A stretch of DNA of 64,000 nt from Chloroflexota bacterium (GCA_026706455.1 JAPOYS010000146.1:1-64000); one strand, 5' to 3'. Counted from the stretch's first letter, positions 1 to 9,480 are shown. Translations and numbers: made by a program. Notes: a model not told the origin generated them from the letters alone.

Positions 1-1
1 C

Positions 2-1126
2 GGCTGCACGCGCGGCTGCCGCTTCTGCCACGCGGGCATGGTGACGCGCCCGGTGCGGGAACGCCCGGTGCAAGAGATCATGGCCGCCATTGGCGAAATC
101 GTGCGGCATACCGGCTTCGAAGAGATCAGCCTGCTCAGCCTGTCTTCGTCGGATTATGTCTGGGTGGAGGAACTGGCGGAAGAAGTCAATCGCGTTTACC
201 AGGACGCCGGCTTGAGCCTCAGCTTGCCGAGCCTGCGCATAGAAAGCGCCAGCGCCGATCTGCTGGATAAAATCGGCGGCACGCGCCGCAGCGGCTTCAC
301 CTTCGCGCCGGAAGCGGCCACTGAAAAAATGCGCGACATGATTAATAAATATGTGCCCGACGAGCAGGTACTTCAGACGGCGAGGGATGTATACTCGCGC
401 GGCTGGCGCACCATCAAATTCTATTTCATGATTGGACACCCGGAAGAGAAACTGGGCGATGTGCAGGCAATCGTCGATCTGTGTATGAAGACGCTGCAGG
501 AAGGCACAAAGATCCTGGGCAAGAAGGCGACCCTTAACATCGGCGTCAGCACCTTCATCCCCAAGCCGCATACGCCCTTCCAGTGGGCGCCGCTGGACGC
601 TCGCCAAAACGTAGATCAGAAGCTGCGCTTGTTGAAGCGACAGATGCGGCGCGGCGGCATGCATTTGCGCTGGAACAATTATGACGACAGCGAATTTGAG
701 GGCTGGCTCAGCCGGGGCGACCGACGCCTGGGCCGCGTAATTCGGCGCGCCTGGGAATTGGGCTGCAAATTTGACGCTTGGCAGGATCAGCATCAACACG
801 ACGCCTGGCTGCAAGCCTTTGACGAGTCCGGCATTGATCCGGACTTCTACAACTACCGCGAGCGCGGGCTGGACGAAGTCTTTCCCTGGGATCATATCGA
901 TGTCGGACTGCGCAAGAAGTTCCTCCGCGACGACTACTTGATGAGCATCAAACGCGAAACGCGGGTCGATTGCCGCGACAAATGCTTCGCTTGCGGGATA
1001 CTGCCGAAATTCGCCCAAGAACGCTCAACTACGGAAGACATGGCTTGGGAATGCCCGCCGGTGACGCCCATCCGCGAACGGCAACGCGCCCGCCAGGTCG
1101 CCATCCCTTTGAGTTCCATCGGTTAA
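2..1126 (+). CDS. Radical SAM protein, TIGR03960-like (5' end missing)
   Basis: The reading frame is open at the left edge of the window, so the start and any N-terminal B12-binding-like domain lie outside. The visible part opens at once with the radical SAM cluster motif CxxxCxxC (cysteine codons at 5, 17 and 26), which binds the [4Fe-4S] cluster that cleaves S-adenosylmethionine. A core with FYFMIGHPEE and a STFIPKPHTPFQW segment follows, typical of the uncharacterised B12-binding radical SAM family TIGR03960. The C-terminal end has a CRDKCFACG cysteine cluster, as in that family. The substrate is unknown. The gene ends 6 bases before an alpha/beta hydrolase on the same strand, so the two are probably co-transcribed. 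Confidence 0.8.
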   Translation, partial: GCTRGCRFCHAGMVTRPVRERPVQEIMAAIGEIVRHTGFEEISLLSLSSSDYVWVEELAEEVNRVYQDAGLSLSLPSLRIESASADLLDKIGGTRRSGFTFAPEAATEKMRDMINKYVPDEQVLQTARDVYSRGWRTIKFYFMIGHPEEKLGDVQAIVDLCMKTLQEGTKILGKKATLNIGVSTFIPKPHTPFQWAPLDARQNVDQKLRLLKRQMRRGGMHLRWNNYDDSEFEGWLSRGDRRLGRVIRRAWELGCKFDAWQDQHQHDAWLQAFDESGIDPDFYNYRERGLDEVFPWDHIDVGLRKKFLRDDYLMSIKRETRVDCRDKCFACGILPKFAQERSTTEDMAWECPPVTPIRERQRARQVAIPLSSIG

Positions 1127-1132
1127 CGACCT

Positions 1133-1933
1133 GTGGCCGAGGTCGGCAAAGTTGTCATTGACGGAATCGAAATCAGAGAGCTCGTCATCGGCGACGGGGC
1201 GCCCGTGCTGATGGTCCATGGCTGGGGCGCCCGGATCGAACTGCTTGAACCGCTCGCGCTTCGTTTGAGCCGCCTCGGGCACAGATGCTACATGATTGAT
1301 CTGCCCGGCTTCGGTGAAAGCGCTGAACCGCCGGCGCCTTTCACGATTTTCGATTACGCCGCTTTCTGCATTGCTTATTTGGATAAGCGCCAGCTGGCGA
1401 GCGTCAATTATTTCGGTCATTCGCTCGGCGGCCGCATCGGCTTGATTCTGGGGTCCGATTACTGTGAACGCCTGCGGAATCTGGCGCTTTCCAACAGCGC
1501 CGGCCTAAAGGCGGCAGCGGCGCTCCACACTCGAATGCGGCAAAGTTTCTACAAATCCATACGCCGCAGCCTCGCAGGCATGGGCGCCAAATCAGCTGCG
1601 GACGGCTTGCGCGCGCTTTACAATCGGCGTTTCGCTTCCGATGACTACCGAGCCGCCTCGCCGGTCATGCGCAAGACGCTCGTCAACATCGTCAACCAAG
1701 ATCTGCTTGAACAGGCTGGACGCGTCGCCATACCCACGATCTTGATCTGGGGAGACGCAGACCGAGAGACACCCTTGTGGATGGGGCATAAGCTGGAGGC
1801 CGCTATCCCCGACGCCGCGCTGATCATCCATGCGGGCGCTGGGCATTACGCATACCTCGATTTCCCTGACAAAACAGCCGGCATCATCGACGCCCTCTTC
1901 CGCGCCGATTCGGTGAAGAAAATCGATCTCTAA
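1133..1933 (+). CDS. Alpha/beta hydrolase
   Basis: A 266-residue soluble alpha/beta-hydrolase fold protein with no signal peptide. An HGWG oxyanion-type motif sits near residue 28. The nucleophile elbow is GHSLGG with Ser97, the acid is Asp208 in WGDAD and the base is His238 in GAGHYAYLD, so the catalytic triad is complete and an active hydrolase is expected. The substrate cannot be told from the sequence. The start is a GTG 6 bases after the radical SAM gene stop; the next ATG would remove the first strand and is less likely. It is probably translated from the same transcript as the upstream gene. Confidence 0.8.
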   Translation: MAEVGKVVIDGIEIRELVIGDGAPVLMVHGWGARIELLEPLALRLSRLGHRCYMIDLPGFGESAEPPAPFTIFDYAAFCIAYLDKRQLASVNYFGHSLGGRIGLILGSDYCERLRNLALSNSAGLKAAAALHTRMRQSFYKSIRRSLAGMGAKSAADGLRALYNRRFASDDYRAASPVMRKTLVNIVNQDLLEQAGRVAIPTILIWGDADRETPLWMGHKLEAAIPDAALIIHAGAGHYAYLDFPDKTAGIIDALFRADSVKKIDL

Positions 1934-1967
1934 GCGCGCTCGCTTTCGCGTCGCCGTCCTTACACTT

Positions 1968-1973
1968 TATAAT
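1968..1973 (+). promoter_or_regulatory. Probable -10 box for the murF-like/ddl pair
   Basis: A perfect TATAAT lies 30 bases before the murF-like start codon, in the short gap after the hydrolase gene. The -35 region 17-18 bases upstream (TTTCGC or TTCGCG) is poor. The call rests on the -10 box and its position. Confidence 0.35.
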
Positions 1974-2002
1974 GCGGATGTTATCGCGCGGCAGGATATG
2001 AA

Positions 2003-3649
2003 ATGGCTGAGCTTCTGCTTGCCTTGCTGGCTGGAATTTGGCTGCTCGGCGTCTGGATGAGAATCTACCAGCAGGCGCGCTTCTACCAAATTGAAGAATA
2101 TATGAGCGGCCGCTACTTGCGCTGGGTTCTGGCGCGGAGGGGGCGCTTGTTGCCGGCGCGATCAATTGCCGCCTGGATTCTGGGACTGGCAATTGGCGGA
2201 TTGCTGGCTCAAGCGCCCGCCAGCGCGGTCCCGCAAATCATCGCCCTAATCGCCGCCGTGGTCGCCGTGTATCCAGCGCGCGAGCTTGAGATGAAGAAAA
2301 AGATCGCCATGACAGCGCGCATGAAACGGCTTCTCGTCAGCGCAGGCGCGCTCAGCGCAATTGTTTTCGCCGCCCTGCACAACGCGGTCAGCGCTTTCGC
2401 GCCGATGGACATGAATCTGCTCAGCTCTGTCGCGACCAGTTCGCTGGGCTTGGCGCTATTCATCCTGACGCCCGTTTGGCTAGCGACAGGCAATCTCCTC
2501 GCGCAGCCGCTGGAAAGCCTTCTGCGTCGCCGTTACCTTAGACGGGCTGCGGTTACGCTGGAAAAGCTTCAGCCGAAGGTGATCGGCATCACGGGCAGCT
2601 ACGGCAAAACGACGACCAAGAATTTTCTGCGCGACATCCTCAGCGCTCGCTTTCGCGCCTACGCCACGCCGAAGAGTTACAACACCTTGATGGGCATATC
2701 GCTGGCGATAAACCGCGACCTCGCCGATGATTACCGCAGCGAGTATTTCATCAGCGAAATGGGCGCCTATGTCGAAGGCGAAATAGACCGCATCTGCCAG
2801 CTCACGCCGCCCGATATCGCGATCGTCACCGAGATCGGACCCCAGCATCTGGAGCGTTTCGGCACGCTGGATAAAGTAAAAGAAGCGAAATACGAAATCG
2901 TGAGGAATCTGCCACCGGATGGCGTCGCCGTATTGAATTGGGATAATCCCTACGTTCGCGAAATGGCTGCGGCCGGCTACCCAAATACGATCTTGACGGT
3001 GAGCCGCGAATTGAATGTGGAAGCGGCGCGCGCGCAGGGCGTCGCCTGGATCGCCAGCGATATTCGCGAGACGCTCGCGGGGCTGACCTTCAGGGTCGCG
3101 CATTTGGCCTCAGGCGAAGAGGCGCAAATCGGAACCAGAATCCTGGGCGAACACAACGTGACCAACCTGCTTCTGTGCATCGCCGTCGCTCATTGCGAGG
3201 GGGTCCCGCTGCGAGACATCGCCCTCCGCATCGGCAGTTTGCAACCGGCCGAGAGCCGGCTCGCGCAGGAAAAGACCGCGGCTGGAATCACCATCATCAA
3301 CGATGCTTACAGCGCCAACCCCAAAGGCGTCGTCAGCGCCTTGAAAGTCCTGGGCCTGCACGAGCATGGCGCCCGGCTTTTGGTGACGCCGGGCATGATT
3401 GAGCTGGGCAACCTGCAAGACGAAGAAAATCACAAGCTGGGGCTGCTGGCCGCGCAACACGCGACGGACATCATTCTGATCGGAAAGGAGCAAACGCAGC
3501 CCATCGCCCGGGCGATTCGTTCCACCTCCTTTGACTTGTCGCGCCTGCGCGTCGTCGAGACCCTAACGGAATCGATCGACTGGTATCAGCAGAACTTGAA
3601 AGCGGGTGATACTGTGCTTTTCCTTAACGATTTGCCCGATACGTATTGA
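2003..3649 (+). CDS. murF: Membrane-anchored MurF-type Mur ligase
   Basis: A 548-residue Mur ligase. The nucleotide-binding motif GSYGKTTT (Lys202) and the following central and C-terminal ligase domains resemble UDP-MurNAc-tripeptide:D-Ala-D-Ala ligase, which adds the terminal dipeptide to the peptidoglycan precursor in the cytoplasm. The immediate neighbour is ddl, which makes D-Ala-D-Ala, and this supports the MurF role. Odd feature: the usual soluble UDP-substrate domain of MurF (about 90 residues) is not recognisable. Instead the first 190 or so residues hold four to five hydrophobic segments, so the protein looks membrane-anchored. The start ATG has a GCAGGA ribosome site. It could be another Mur-like ligase acting on a lipid-linked substrate. 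Confidence 0.7.
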   Translation: MAELLLALLAGIWLLGVWMRIYQQARFYQIEEYMSGRYLRWVLARRGRLLPARSIAAWILGLAIGGLLAQAPASAVPQIIALIAAVVAVYPARELEMKKKIAMTARMKRLLVSAGALSAIVFAALHNAVSAFAPMDMNLLSSVATSSLGLALFILTPVWLATGNLLAQPLESLLRRRYLRRAAVTLEKLQPKVIGITGSYGKTTTKNFLRDILSARFRAYATPKSYNTLMGISLAINRDLADDYRSEYFISEMGAYVEGEIDRICQLTPPDIAIVTEIGPQHLERFGTLDKVKEAKYEIVRNLPPDGVAVLNWDNPYVREMAAAGYPNTILTVSRELNVEAARAQGVAWIASDIRETLAGLTFRVAHLASGEEAQIGTRILGEHNVTNLLLCIAVAHCEGVPLRDIALRIGSLQPAESRLAQEKTAAGITIINDAYSANPKGVVSALKVLGLHEHGARLLVTPGMIELGNLQDEENHKLGLLAAQHATDIILIGKEQTQPIARAIRSTSFDLSRLRVVETLTESIDWYQQNLKAGDTVLFLNDLPDTY

Positions 3650-3677
3650 ATGAAGATTCGTCCATGAGGATTCCGAA

Positions 3678-4871
3678 ATGAGCAGCCGACGCCGCCGAGT
3701 TGTCGCCGTCATCTTCGGCGGACGCAGTGTAGAGCACGATGTCTCCATCGTGACCGGGCATCAGATTATGGATGCCTTTCCCGCCGACGGCTACGAGATC
3801 GTCCCGGTCTACATTTCCCGCGATGGCCGCTGGTTCACCGGCGACGCGCTGGCCCGGCTGGACAATTTCAAAGACGAGAACATTCTGCAGCGCGCCGGCG
3901 TGAAAGCCTGCCTGCTATCGCCTGACGCGCGTCATCACGGGTTGATTGTCGATCCGCTGGCCCCGCGCTTCAGCAAAAGCGATGTCAGGCGGATTGATGT
4001 CGCTTTTCCCGCCCTGCACGGCTCGCACGGTGAGGACGGCAGCATACAGGGGCTGTTTGAATTAGCGGACATTCCCTATGTCGGCTATGCCACGCTTGGC
4101 TCCGCGCTGACCAACGACAAGATCATGACCAAGACGATCCTGCGCCAAGCGGGCATTCCGGTCTTGGATGATCACTGGGTTGCGCGCGAAGACTGGCTCG
4201 CGGAGCCCGACTCCGTCATCGCCGAGATTCTCCGCAGATTCAGCTTCCCGCTCTTCATAAAACCGGCGACGCTTGGCTCCAGCATCGGCATTGGCCGCGC
4301 TGATTCAGAGGCGCTGCTGCGAGCCAGCATCGATGTCGCCGCCAATTTCGACCGCCGCATTATGATCGAGCCCGCCGTAACTGACGGTATCGAAGTCAAC
4401 TGCTCGGTAATCGGCCTGGGCCAACACTTTGAAGCGTCAACGCTGGAACAGCCATTGTCCTGGGACGACTTCCTATCCTACGAAGACAAATACCTGCGCG
4501 GTGGCGAAGGCATGAAAAGCGCCGAGCGTCTGCTGCCCGCGCCCATCAGCGACGAACTGACGGAGCGAATCAAAGAAACGAGCATCGCCGCTTTTAAGGC
4601 GGTTGACGGGCGTGGCATCGCGCGAATCGATTACTTGGTCCGTCCAGACAGGAATGAACTGTATCTCAACGAAATCAACACTATGCCAGGATCGCTGGCT
4701 TTTTATCTCTGGCGCGAAGATGGCTACACAACGACAGATCTGGCGCAGAAGCTGGTCCAGCTTGCGCTCGACGCCCATGTGGAAAAACGCAGGACCCTCT
4801 ATGACTATCAGACCAATCTGGTAGATCTGGCCAGCCAACGGGGCATCAAAGGAAGCAAAGGCTCGAAGTAG
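3678..4871 (+). CDS. ddl: D-alanine--D-alanine ligase
   Basis: A 397-residue ATP-grasp enzyme that joins two D-alanines with ATP for peptidoglycan synthesis. Visible family marks are the N-terminal VAVIFGGRSVEHDVSI segment, HGSHGEDGSIQGL, the ATP-grasp loop LGSSIGIG, and the metal-binding end NEINTMPGSLAFYLW. The length is slightly above the usual 310-370 residues because of a longer N-terminal lobe, as in the VanA/DdlA-like branch. It starts 28 bases after the murF-like gene with a TGAGGA ribosome site, so the two cell-wall genes form one unit. Confidence 0.93.
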   Translation: MSSRRRRVVAVIFGGRSVEHDVSIVTGHQIMDAFPADGYEIVPVYISRDGRWFTGDALARLDNFKDENILQRAGVKACLLSPDARHHGLIVDPLAPRFSKSDVRRIDVAFPALHGSHGEDGSIQGLFELADIPYVGYATLGSALTNDKIMTKTILRQAGIPVLDDHWVAREDWLAEPDSVIAEILRRFSFPLFIKPATLGSSIGIGRADSEALLRASIDVAANFDRRIMIEPAVTDGIEVNCSVIGLGQHFEASTLEQPLSWDDFLSYEDKYLRGGEGMKSAERLLPAPISDELTERIKETSIAAFKAVDGRGIARIDYLVRPDRNELYLNEINTMPGSLAFYLWREDGYTTTDLAQKLVQLALDAHVEKRRTLYDYQTNLVDLASQRGIKGSKGSK

Positions 4872-4913
4872 GGCGAGGACAATGGCGCCGCGCCACCGCC
4901 GCTGACCTTTGGC

Positions 4914-4941
4914 TTGCCTGCAATTATCGCTATGTTATGAT
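4914..4941 (+). promoter_or_regulatory. Putative promoter of the membrane glycosyltransferase gene
   Basis: TTGCCT (4914-4919) and TATGAT (4936-4941) are separated by 16 bases, and the gene starts about 140 bases downstream. The leader contains a small hairpin with GGCGAA/TTCGCC arms (4945-4962). Nothing else recognisable is seen in the 218-base gap. Confidence 0.4.
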
Positions 4942-5089
4942 TACGGCGAAGCGGGTTTCGCCTTCATCCGCGGGGGCGCGTCGTGTTTGCTTTGCCGCCA
5001 TTCCAACGCGCTGACCGAGCCATCAGCTTTCGCTCATCGTTGAAGTCGATATCCGCGCGATTCCAAGCCGTCTGTTCTGTAAGGTTCCT

Positions 5090-6715
5090 GTGCCCTATAC
5101 CTCGAGCAGTCCGCGACCGCCTCGTCCTTCCGATGTCGGCCGTTCAATTTGGGGCGGCGCGCCACTGCCGCCTATACCCGAGCGCGTGCTGGATGGCATC
5201 CCGGGCTTCATCGCCTGGCTCGCGCTGCTGCTGTCGATTGCCAGCGCGGTCGCCTTTCCCCGCACTTTGATGCTGACGGCCGCCCTGGTCGCTTCTTACA
5301 CGGCCTTTCGCTTTTGCTTGGCCGGCATTGCCAACGGCATGGGCATTCGCCGGATCCAGGAATGGGCTTCGATCGATTGGTATCGCAAATATCTTCAGGA
5401 CAAGACGCCCGCTTCGCTCGACTGGGACAGCGTCCAGCACCTGGTCATCATCCCTATCTACAATGAATCCATGAAAATCCTCAGCCGCACGCTGGATCAG
5501 CTCAGTCTGCAGGAGAACGCCAACTCGCAGATATCCGTCTTGCTCGCGATGGAGGCGGCCGAGCCGGACAGCTACCAGAAAGCGCAGAGCCTGCATCGCC
5601 AGTACGCGAGCCACTTCGCCAACATCTATTTCACGGTGCATCCGCGCGGGTTGATCGGCGAGATGCAATGCAAATCCGCCAATCTAGCCTGGGCGGTCAA
5701 TCGCTTCTTCGAGAACATCGTGGACGAAGATCAGTTGAACGTCGACAATTTCGTACTGACGACAATGGATGCGGACACGCGCTGGCACGAGAAGTATTTC
5801 GCCGCCCTTACCTATCATTTCGCAATTAGCGAAGATCGCCACCGCGCCTTCTGGCAAGCGCCCATTCGCTATCATGGCAACATCTGGCAGGTTAATCCAT
5901 TGATGCGCATCATCAATACCTACGCGACCGCCTTTGAGCTGGCTTATCTGGCCGCGCCCTGGTGGATGGCCATGCCCATGTCCTCCTATTCGCTGAGTTT
6001 GAAGCTGCTGGAACAGAGCGGCAACTGGGATACCGACGTCATCGCCGATGAGTGGCACATGTTGATCAAAGCCTACTTCGCCACCGGCGGCAAAGTGAAG
6101 ATGCAGCATATTTATTTGCCCTTCCTGGCCGATTCCACCACTGGATCCAATATTCTTGAATCCATCAAGAATCGCTACAACCAGACGCTGCGCCACGCCT
6201 GGGGCAGCAAAGAAGTCGGTTATATGCTGGCGAAGCTGATTGAGAATCCCGAGGTCGTATCCTTTGATTCCTTAAAGCTCCTGCTGCGGATCGCCCATGA
6301 TATTCTGTTGGCGGGCGCCGGCTGGATCATTCTAACCGTCGGTTCACAACTGCCGGTGTTCTTTCATCCGAAGATCGCGCCCTTAAAACTTGACGGACTG
6401 CTGGCCGCGGGCGACAAAGCGTCCTACATTGTGGAAGGCTTCACCTCGAGCCATCCAGCCTGGCTTTTGCTGGCGATCGCCGGAATCGTCATGATCATTC
6501 TTGTGGTTGTTATCCAGCTGCAAGATTATCGCATTCGTCCGCCGCGCGTGAGGCCATATACTTTTGGCGAATCCATCTTGGAGCTCTTGAGCATTCCCTT
6601 TATGCTGGTCTTGACGCTGCTTGTGGTGGCGCTGCCCACGCTTGTCGCTCAGACGAGGCTGCTATTGGGAATCCCCTTGCAGTTCATCGTGACAGACAAA
6701 GTGATCGACAAGTGA
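5090..6715 (+). CDS. Membrane glycosyltransferase, family 2
   Basis: A 541-residue protein with two hydrophobic segments near the N-terminus (about residues 42-85), a cytoplasmic GT-A catalytic region starting at VIIPIYNE, and three or more hydrophobic segments in the last 140 residues. The acidic metal site is in TTMDADTRW, and a WHMLIKAYF segment resembles the late acceptor and base region of processive family 2 enzymes. It probably transfers sugars from nucleotide donors to a lipid or polysaccharide acceptor at the membrane; substrate unknown. The start is GTG with AAGGTT just upstream. No other polysaccharide genes adjoin it. Confidence 0.72.
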   Translation: MPYTSSSPRPPRPSDVGRSIWGGAPLPPIPERVLDGIPGFIAWLALLLSIASAVAFPRTLMLTAALVASYTAFRFCLAGIANGMGIRRIQEWASIDWYRKYLQDKTPASLDWDSVQHLVIIPIYNESMKILSRTLDQLSLQENANSQISVLLAMEAAEPDSYQKAQSLHRQYASHFANIYFTVHPRGLIGEMQCKSANLAWAVNRFFENIVDEDQLNVDNFVLTTMDADTRWHEKYFAALTYHFAISEDRHRAFWQAPIRYHGNIWQVNPLMRIINTYATAFELAYLAAPWWMAMPMSSYSLSLKLLEQSGNWDTDVIADEWHMLIKAYFATGGKVKMQHIYLPFLADSTTGSNILESIKNRYNQTLRHAWGSKEVGYMLAKLIENPEVVSFDSLKLLLRIAHDILLAGAGWIILTVGSQLPVFFHPKIAPLKLDGLLAAGDKASYIVEGFTSSHPAWLLLAIAGIVMIILVVVIQLQDYRIRPPRVRPYTFGESILELLSIPFMLVLTLLVVALPTLVAQTRLLLGIPLQFIVTDKVIDK

Positions 6716-6863
6716 CTCGCCAATGGCGATTTCCCGTCGCGGGAGCTGCGCATGGCGTCGGTTCCCTGCAATTCGGCCGGCATTCGCGCTTGCCCCTAGC
6801 AGGCGATACAGCCCTTCTCTATCATTGCGTCAGCAACAAGGCGCGGCGAAGCCAGGACAAAAC

Positions 6864-7646
6864 ATGACGGCGCAGCGGCAGCGCGTGCAAAAGATAATGG
6901 CGCAAGCGGGCATCGCATCCCGGCGCCAATGCGAGGAGCTCATACGGCAAGGTCGCGTAAGCGTCAATGGCGGCGTGGTCGCGCTTGGCGCAAAAGCCGA
7001 CTCGCTCAAGGACGTCATCCTGGTCGACGGCGCGCCGATAACGCGCTCGCTCGAAAAGATCTACATTGTCGTCAACAAGCCTGATGGCGTGCTCAGCACG
7101 AACAGAGCCGAAAAAGGCGATAAGCGTCCAACCATTCGCGAGCTGGTTGATGTTCCCGGGCGCCTCTTCACCATCGGCCGACTGGATGCCAACAGCGAGG
7201 GGCTGATGGTGCTGACCAATGATGGCCAACTCGCCAACAGAATCACACATCCGCGCTACGAACACACCAAGACCTACAAAGTCACCGTCAAGGGCAAGCT
7301 TTCCAAGCAAGCGATTGAAAGCTGGGAGCGTGGCGTCTGGCTAGACGATAGCCGCACAGCCGCCTGCTCGGTATCCGTCCTGCAGTCATCCAAGCGGTCA
7401 ACCATCTTGCGCCTGGTGATGGTTGAAGGACGCAAACGCCAGATCAGGCGCATCGCCGCCAGCCTAGGGCATCCGGTCATACGTCTCGTTCGGACGCACA
7501 TCGGGCGGCTGGGATTGGGCACGCTGCGTAAAGGCGCCTGGTATCAGCTCGATGATGACGAAGTCGGCGCCATGCTGAAGCCCGCGCCTGAACTTGAGCA
7601 GATCCGACGTAAGCGGCGTGAGCGCAAACAGAAGACAAAAAAGTGA
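6864..7646 (+). CDS. rluB: Pseudouridine synthase, RsuA/RluB family
   Basis: A 260-residue enzyme isomerising a uridine in rRNA. It has an N-terminal S4 RNA-binding domain (QRVQKIMAQAGIASRRQCEELI), then the catalytic domain with GRLDANSEGLMVLTNDG, where the Asp of RLD is the family catalytic residue, and the late VEGRKRQIRR motif. The frame is open back to 6723, but the ATG at 6864 matches the start of the family, so the upstream 47 codons are left out. RsuA, RluB, RluE and RluF are close relatives; RluB is the most common member in Gram-positive-like genomes, so the symbol is provisional. The protein has a basic tail rich in Arg and Lys. Confidence 0.85.
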   Translation: MTAQRQRVQKIMAQAGIASRRQCEELIRQGRVSVNGGVVALGAKADSLKDVILVDGAPITRSLEKIYIVVNKPDGVLSTNRAEKGDKRPTIRELVDVPGRLFTIGRLDANSEGLMVLTNDGQLANRITHPRYEHTKTYKVTVKGKLSKQAIESWERGVWLDDSRTAACSVSVLQSSKRSTILRLVMVEGRKRQIRRIAASLGHPVIRLVRTHIGRLGLGTLRKGAWYQLDDDEVGAMLKPAPELEQIRRKRRERKQKTKK

Positions 7647-7664
7647 CGCGGCGCGCGGAGCAAA

Positions 7665-8429
7665 ATGCCTCAGGAATTAAGCATTGAAGAATACATCGCG
7701 CGGCAGCCGCAATACGACAAGGCGCGGCGCATCATGCATCCGCTGCTGCGGGCCCTTGTGCCGGCTTTCTGCAAGGTAGAAGTCGCTGGGCTGGAGAATG
7801 TCCCGCGGCATGGACCCACTTGCCTGATGATCAATCATGTGTCTTACCTTGACCCGATCGCCGTCACCGCCGCCGTCTCATTCCGCCACACGATTTCCCT
7901 GTCCAAAGCGGAAAACTTCAATATTCCGGTCGCCGGTTGGTTCCTGCGCCGTTGGGGTCATTATCCGATTCAACGCGGACAATATGATCGACGGGCGCTA
8001 TTGCAAACCATTGAGCTGCTGAAAAGCGGGCAATTGGTCTTGATGGCGCCCGAGGGCACGCGCCATCCGGGCGGCATGCAAGCCGCGAAGGTTGGCTTGG
8101 CTTACGTTGCGTCAAAGGCGAACGCGGTCATCGTGCCGGCGGCGATCTGTGGCGCGGAAGACTGGCGGCAGCGCCTGAAAGGCCTGCGCCGCGCATACGC
8201 GAAAGTTGTGTTCGGCAAACCGTTTCGGTTCCGCAGCGACGGACGTAAACGCGTCTCGCGGGACGCGCTTGCGCAGATGATCACCCAAGCCATGTATCAA
8301 CTGGCGCTTGCCATCCCCGACGAATACGCCTACCTCCGCGGCCACTACAGCGATATCGAGAAAGCCAGGACCGATCGCATCGAATTCGTTGATGCACCAG
8401 TAGCCTGCAGCCTTAGCGCCCTGCCATAA
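7665..8429 (+). CDS. plsC: 1-acyl-sn-glycerol-3-phosphate acyltransferase
   Basis: A 254-residue PlsC-type acyltransferase that would acylate lysophosphatidic acid in phospholipid synthesis. The HxxxxD catalytic motif is present as NHVSYLD, followed by a glycerol-phosphate binding block near HYPIQRG and the MAPEGTRHPGG motif, so the active site looks complete. It starts 18 bases after the pseudouridine synthase gene. Its 3' end overlaps the convergent phosphotransferase gene by 17 bases. Confidence 0.88.
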   Translation: MPQELSIEEYIARQPQYDKARRIMHPLLRALVPAFCKVEVAGLENVPRHGPTCLMINHVSYLDPIAVTAAVSFRHTISLSKAENFNIPVAGWFLRRWGHYPIQRGQYDRRALLQTIELLKSGQLVLMAPEGTRHPGGMQAAKVGLAYVASKANAVIVPAAICGAEDWRQRLKGLRRAYAKVVFGKPFRFRSDGRKRVSRDALAQMITQAMYQLALAIPDEYAYLRGHYSDIEKARTDRIEFVDAPVACSLSALP

Positions 8430-9480
8430 CTTCACGCGCCCAGACAGCCAGCGCCTTTACCAAGACATCAAGCTCGGCGAAGCGCTCGTCTTGGGTGAAC
8501 CCGCGAACATAACGTACATAGATTTGCTGCAAGATTACCAGCAGGCGAAAGATCCCGAGCACGTGATAGAACTGGATGCCCGCGAGGTCGCGGCCGCTGC
8601 GCTCGGCGTAACGCTGCAAGATTTGCTCGCGGCTGTAAAAGTCGAAATCGCCAACGGGCATGGAGCCGATCGCTCGTACTGCGCGCGCATCGCCCGGCTG
8701 CGTCCAATAAGTCAATAGCGCGCCCAGGTCTGAAAGCGGATCACCCAGCGTGCACATATCCCAGTCGAGGATCGCCACAACGCGCGCCGGATCTTCAGCG
8801 TCAAACATGGTGTTGTCGAGCTTGTAATCATTGTGGACCAGGGAATAGGCGCTTGATACGGGCAAATTGTCTTCCAGCCAGCGGCAGATGAGGTCGATGT
8901 ACGGGACGTCGTCGAGCTTGGCCGCCTGCCAACGCCGCTGCCAACCTTCCACCTGCCGCCTGACAAAACCCTCGGGACGACCCAAATTGGATAGACCCAA
9001 GGCGGCGTAATCAACCGCGTGGAAAGCGGCAAGCGCATCGACCAGCGCCGCGCTCATCAGTGCGGGCGCCGCGGCGTTCATAGCAAATTGCTCCGGCATC
9101 GCAGCGCGGACGACCACGCCTCGGCAGCGTTCCATTATGATGAAGGGCGCGCCGATGACATCTTCGTCTTCACAATAATGATAGACTCGCGGCGCAAAGG
9201 GAAAAGCCGCGGGCAATACCGACAGCACCCGATTCTCCCGCCCCATGTCATGCGCCGAGGGCGCGTAAGTTCCCAGCGGCGGGCGGCGCAGGACATATTC
9301 AGCCGAACCGCCAAAAACCAGTAGATAGGTCAGGTTTGCTTTGCCGCCGGCAAACTGACGCACGCTCATTTCGCCGTCTGCGCCTGCCAGCCGGCGCTGC
9401 AGATACTGCCGCAGACGGACTTCGTCAAAGCGCTCGTCAGCGCGCGCTTCGATCAATTCGGGCGTGTCAGACTGAGACAT
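8413..9480 (-). CDS. APH-family phosphotransferase (ACAD10-like)
   Basis: A 355-residue aminoglycoside-phosphotransferase-fold protein. N-terminal lobe: GGKANLTYLL and VLRRPP. C-terminal lobe: a Brenner-type loop LVHNDYKLDN, followed by VVAILDWDMCTLGDPLSDL with the metal-binding Asp. The family (bacterial relatives of the ACAD10/11 kinase domain) phosphorylates small hydroxylated molecules, in known cases 4-hydroxy acids destined for beta-oxidation; the substrate here is unknown. The frame continues 105 codons upstream, but the ATG at 9480 gives the family-like N-terminus. The gene diverges from the MFS/nagZ operon. Confidence 0.75.
   Translation of the reverse strand: MSQSDTPELIEARADERFDEVRLRQYLQRRLAGADGEMSVRQFAGGKANLTYLLVFGGSAEYVLRRPPLGTYAPSAHDMGRENRVLSVLPAAFPFAPRVYHYCEDEDVIGAPFIIMERCRGVVVRAAMPEQFAMNAAAPALMSAALVDALAAFHAVDYAALGLSNLGRPEGFVRRQVEGWQRRWQAAKLDDVPYIDLICRWLEDNLPVSSAYSLVHNDYKLDNTMFDAEDPARVVAILDWDMCTLGDPLSDLGALLTYWTQPGDARAVRAIGSMPVGDFDFYSREQILQRYAERSGRDLAGIQFYHVLGIFRLLVILQQIYVRYVRGFTQDERFAELDVLVKALAVWAREVMAGR

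Noticed and set aside
4945..4962. Hairpin in the 5' leader of the membrane glycosyltransferase as a terminator
   Set aside because: Six base pairs with no T run after it, and it lies downstream of a promoter signal.
4983..5270. A 95-codon frame upstream of and overlapping the membrane glycosyltransferase gene
   Set aside because: Arg- and Ser-rich composition without family features; it overlaps the clearly real gene in another frame, so it is a by-product of GC-rich sequence.
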